This document shows, piece after piece, positions 13,918-15,385 of a DNA stretch of 15,385 nucleotides. The stretch is from Gammaproteobacteria bacterium (GTDB taxonomy: Bacteria > Pseudomonadota > Gammaproteobacteria > Chromatiales > Chromatiaceae). The DNA lies in contig JABDQZ010000232.1 in assembly GCA_013041975.1 (NCBI GenBank), positions 1-15,385 of the forward strand, in the 5' to 3' direction. A model generated the notes under the pieces. It saw only the letters and a program-made list of their open reading frames with translations. It was not told the DNA's origin and ran no database searches. The position numbers and the translations under genes were made by a program. The stretch's first letter is position 1. Every line of letters starts with the position of its first letter.

Positions 13918-14196
13918 TTAATTAATTTCTTCAATATAAGTACGTGCTATTGGCGTTTGTACATAGCGCTTTTTACCATCTACTCTGGTCCAGAAAAAGT
14001 AATAGCCCTTGTTGGGTTCAGTCGTAACCTTGCCATCAATTACTGTCCAGCTTTTCAGGTGATTGCCTTCAACAAATGTTACTTGATAGTTACCTTCAAG
14101 CCAGGTGACTCCCAGCCTGGAAAGTTTATTTTGCTGTTCTTCGCTACAGCCGAACAGAAATACAACAAGAAAAAGGCTGAATATTCTAATCATCAT
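13918..14196 (-). CDS. Small predicted lipoprotein
   Basis: The protein is 92 residues. It begins with a lipoprotein signal peptide, MMIRIFSLFLVVFLFGC, with lipobox LFGC and the acylated Cys at residue 17. The mature part of about 75 residues is rich in strands and aromatic residues (LGVTWLEGNYQVTF, GYYFFWTRVDGKKRYVQ) and ends IARTYIEEIN. I do not recognise the family. SEEQ directly after the Cys does not place Asp at +2, so outer-membrane sorting would be expected under the E. coli rule. The ATG at 14194-14196 follows AGGA at 14202-14205; an ATG one codon later is also possible. It lies 20 bases upstream of argE and could be co-transcribed with argEA, but its role is unrelated as far as can be seen. 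Confidence 0.82.
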   Translation of the reverse strand: MMIRIFSLFLVVFLFGCSEEQQNKLSRLGVTWLEGNYQVTFVEGNHLKSWTVIDGKVTTEPNKGYYFFWTRVDGKKRYVQTPIARTYIEEIN

Positions 14197-14204
14197 GCTA
14201 TTCC

Positions 14205-14217
14205 TGATTGTTAATCA
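14205..14217. promoter_or_regulatory. 13-bp palindrome between divergent genes
   Basis: TGATT-GTT-AATCA is a perfect dyad in the 91-base gap between the lipoprotein gene and the TupA-like gene, next to the lipoprotein Shine-Dalgarno sequence. It resembles an FNR/CRP-type site, but its TGAT and ATCA arms are five bases apart instead of FNR's four. Operator role is only a guess. Confidence 0.25.
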
Positions 14218-14287
14218 TAAAACATATTTCTCACTATAAGCTAAATTTACATAACTGGTCTGTGATTTTGTCCAAACAGGGGGCTTC

Positions 14288-15097
14288 ATGAATTTGAAAC
14301 AGGGTGTAACCGGGCTTTTGTTCGTTATTATCGGTTTTGCAGGTGCTGTGCAGGCAGAATCTGCAAAGCCATTGCGTCTTGCAACCACGACCTCGGTGGA
14401 AAATTCCGGGTTGCTGGATTTTTTACTACCGGAATTTAAAAAGGATTTTCCCTATGAGTTGAAAGTCACCGTGGTTGGCAGCGGCAAGGCATTGAGGCTG
14501 GGGCGTACCGGAGATGTTGATATTGTATGGGTGCATTCACCTGTCTCTGAAAAAAAGTTCGTCGATGAGGGCTACGGTGTCAGGCACAAAATGGTAATGA
14601 GAAATGATTTTGTCCTGGCGGGACCAGTGAATGATCCTGCGCAAATTTCGACAGAGAAAAATATTCTCAATGCCTTTAAAAAAATCGCTGCCACTGAACA
14701 GCTTTTTGTTTCCCGGGGGGATGATTCCGGTACCAATAAAAAAGAGCTGTCATTATGGGAAGCTACAGGTATCGATCCTGTAGGCGAAGACTGGTACCTG
14801 GAAACGGGTCAGGGTATGGGAGCCAGCCTGAAGAGGGCTCAACAAAACGGGGCTTATATCATGATAGACCGGGCAACTTTCGTTGTTCGACATGATGACC
14901 CCTACAAAATCATCGTGGAAGATGCTGACAATTTATCTAACCCCTACAGTGTAATTGCTGTTGATCCTTCCAAACAGGAAGATATTAATTTTCAGGCTGC
15001 GATAAACTTTATAGAATGGCTGGACAGTCCAAGGGGGAGGCTCACAATTGCCGGTTTCAAGCATAATAATCAACAGCTGTATTTCCCTGTCGATTAA
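14288..15097 (+). CDS. TupA-like (tungstate/oxyanion-type) periplasmic substrate-binding protein
   Basis: The protein is 269 residues with a signal peptide (about 1-23, ending GAVQA), so periplasmic. It has the layout of TupA, the tungstate ABC transporter binding protein: LATTTSVENSGLL at 31-43, GSGKALRLGRTGDVDIVWVHSP at 64-85, DFVLAGP at 107-113, SRGDDSGTNKKE at 142-153, ETGQGMG at 172-178 and AYIMIDRATF at 189-198. The anion-coordinating Thr/Ser and backbone loops are preserved, so an oxyanion ligand (tungstate, possibly molybdate) is plausible but unproven. A strong AGGGGG lies four bases before the ATG at 14288. The next gene, 12 bases on, encodes a membrane sensor and not a TupB permease or TupC ATPase. 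A role in ligand sensing is therefore possible; transport genes could also lie outside the window. Confidence 0.9.
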   Translation: MNLKQGVTGLLFVIIGFAGAVQAESAKPLRLATTTSVENSGLLDFLLPEFKKDFPYELKVTVVGSGKALRLGRTGDVDIVWVHSPVSEKKFVDEGYGVRHKMVMRNDFVLAGPVNDPAQISTEKNILNAFKKIAATEQLFVSRGDDSGTNKKELSLWEATGIDPVGEDWYLETGQGMGASLKRAQQNGAYIMIDRATFVVRHDDPYKIIVEDADNLSNPYSVIAVDPSKQEDINFQAAINFIEWLDSPRGRLTIAGFKHNNQQLYFPVD

Positions 15098-15109
15098 CCT
15101 CAAATTCAT

Positions 15110-15385
15110 ATGACGATCAGAACAAAACTCATCCTGCTTTTCAGCTTTACCATGGCTGTAATGTGTGTCATTGGCCTCTATGCATTACAGGTTTATAAAA
15201 CCACGCTGGATAATGAACGGCAGCTATCAGCGTCGGTCAACGATTCGGTTGACCTTTCCCATCATGCGGAGACCCTGATCAATATCCAGTTAAACACCTG
15301 GAAAAATGTTTTATTAAGAAGCCTTGAAGAAGAAGGATACTATACTTACCTCCAGCAGTTTTATGATGTAGAGCGAAAAGCCAGA
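15110..15385 (+). CDS. N-terminus of a membrane sensor/signalling protein (truncated by window edge)
   Basis: An open frame runs from the ATG at 15110 to the last base: 92 residues with no stop. It begins MTIRTKLILLFSFTMAV, a short positive tail and one transmembrane helix (about 7-27). A helical periplasmic segment follows with HHAETLINIQLNTWKNVLLR and YTYLQQFYDVERKA. This arrangement is typical of the sensory end of chemoreceptors, histidine kinases and diguanylate cyclases. The output domain lies beyond the window, so the class cannot be decided. No Shine-Dalgarno sequence is apparent, and the gene starts 12 bases after the TupA-like gene, so it is probably in the same operon and may use that protein as ligand-bound partner. 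Confidence 0.75.
   Translation, partial: MTIRTKLILLFSFTMAVMCVIGLYALQVYKTTLDNERQLSASVNDSVDLSHHAETLINIQLNTWKNVLLRSLEEEGYYTYLQQFYDVERKAR

Noticed and set aside
14205..14217. The palindrome read as a canonical FNR site
   Set aside because: The TGAT and ATCA arms are five bases apart, whereas FNR boxes have four, so it is listed only as an unspecified dyad.
1..15385. CRISPR arrays, tRNA genes, IS elements, phage or toxin-antitoxin modules
   Set aside because: No regularly spaced repeats, cloverleaf-like sequences, transposase motifs or paired small toxin-antitoxin genes were seen on either strand.

Overview
The window reads as an ordinary stretch of gammaproteobacterial chromosome, dense with genes mostly on the minus strand. 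Three things point to that group: a gammaproteobacterial-type second elongation factor G, a linear arginine pathway with separate ArgA and ArgE, and a periplasmic cytochrome c' next to an FNR-like regulator. The content would suit a marine or sulfur/one-carbon-using respiratory gammaproteobacterium, but nothing here fixes the genus. I see no tRNA, rRNA, CRISPR, phage, IS element or att site.

Layout. Positions 1-108 hold the 3' end of an unidentified plus-strand gene. It meets a minus-strand SAM methyltransferase (about 105-805) whose 3' end is frameshifted. That gene follows a 110-residue unknown (806-1138) with no gap. A strong hairpin terminator (1143-1176) separates this pair from fusA (EF-G2, 1210-3297). 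Upstream of fusA are a leader and promoter region and a second strong terminator (3587-3614). That terminator ends a two-gene unit of a Crp/Fnr regulator (3881-4588) and a DUF2892 membrane protein (3634-3813). A cytochrome c' gene (4719-5183) lies upstream and is divergent from a small Cys-rich plus-strand protein (5257-5550).

Positions 5551-10001 are a translationally coupled pair for an RND efflux pump: membrane fusion protein, then permease. No outer-membrane channel gene is present. An EamA/DMT-type transporter (10109-11008) and a 47-residue predicted membrane microprotein (11079-11222) follow. The arginine pair argE-argA (13897 down to 11391) comes next, then a small lipoprotein (13918-14196). 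Divergent from the lipoprotein is a plus-strand pair: a TupA-like oxyanion-binding protein (14288-15097) and the start of a membrane sensor protein running off the window (15110-15385).

Functional links. ArgA and ArgE catalyse the first and fifth steps of arginine synthesis. The MFP and RND proteins form the inner part of a tripartite pump. The FNR-like regulator and DUF2892 protein are probably co-transcribed. The TupA-like protein sits directly before a sensor instead of before ABC permease and ATPase genes.

Most of the window is housekeeping. The points most worth a second look are the binding protein-sensor pair, the FNR-like protein that keeps only three of the four FNR cluster cysteines, the frameshift in the methyltransferase, and the unlisted 47-residue microprotein.
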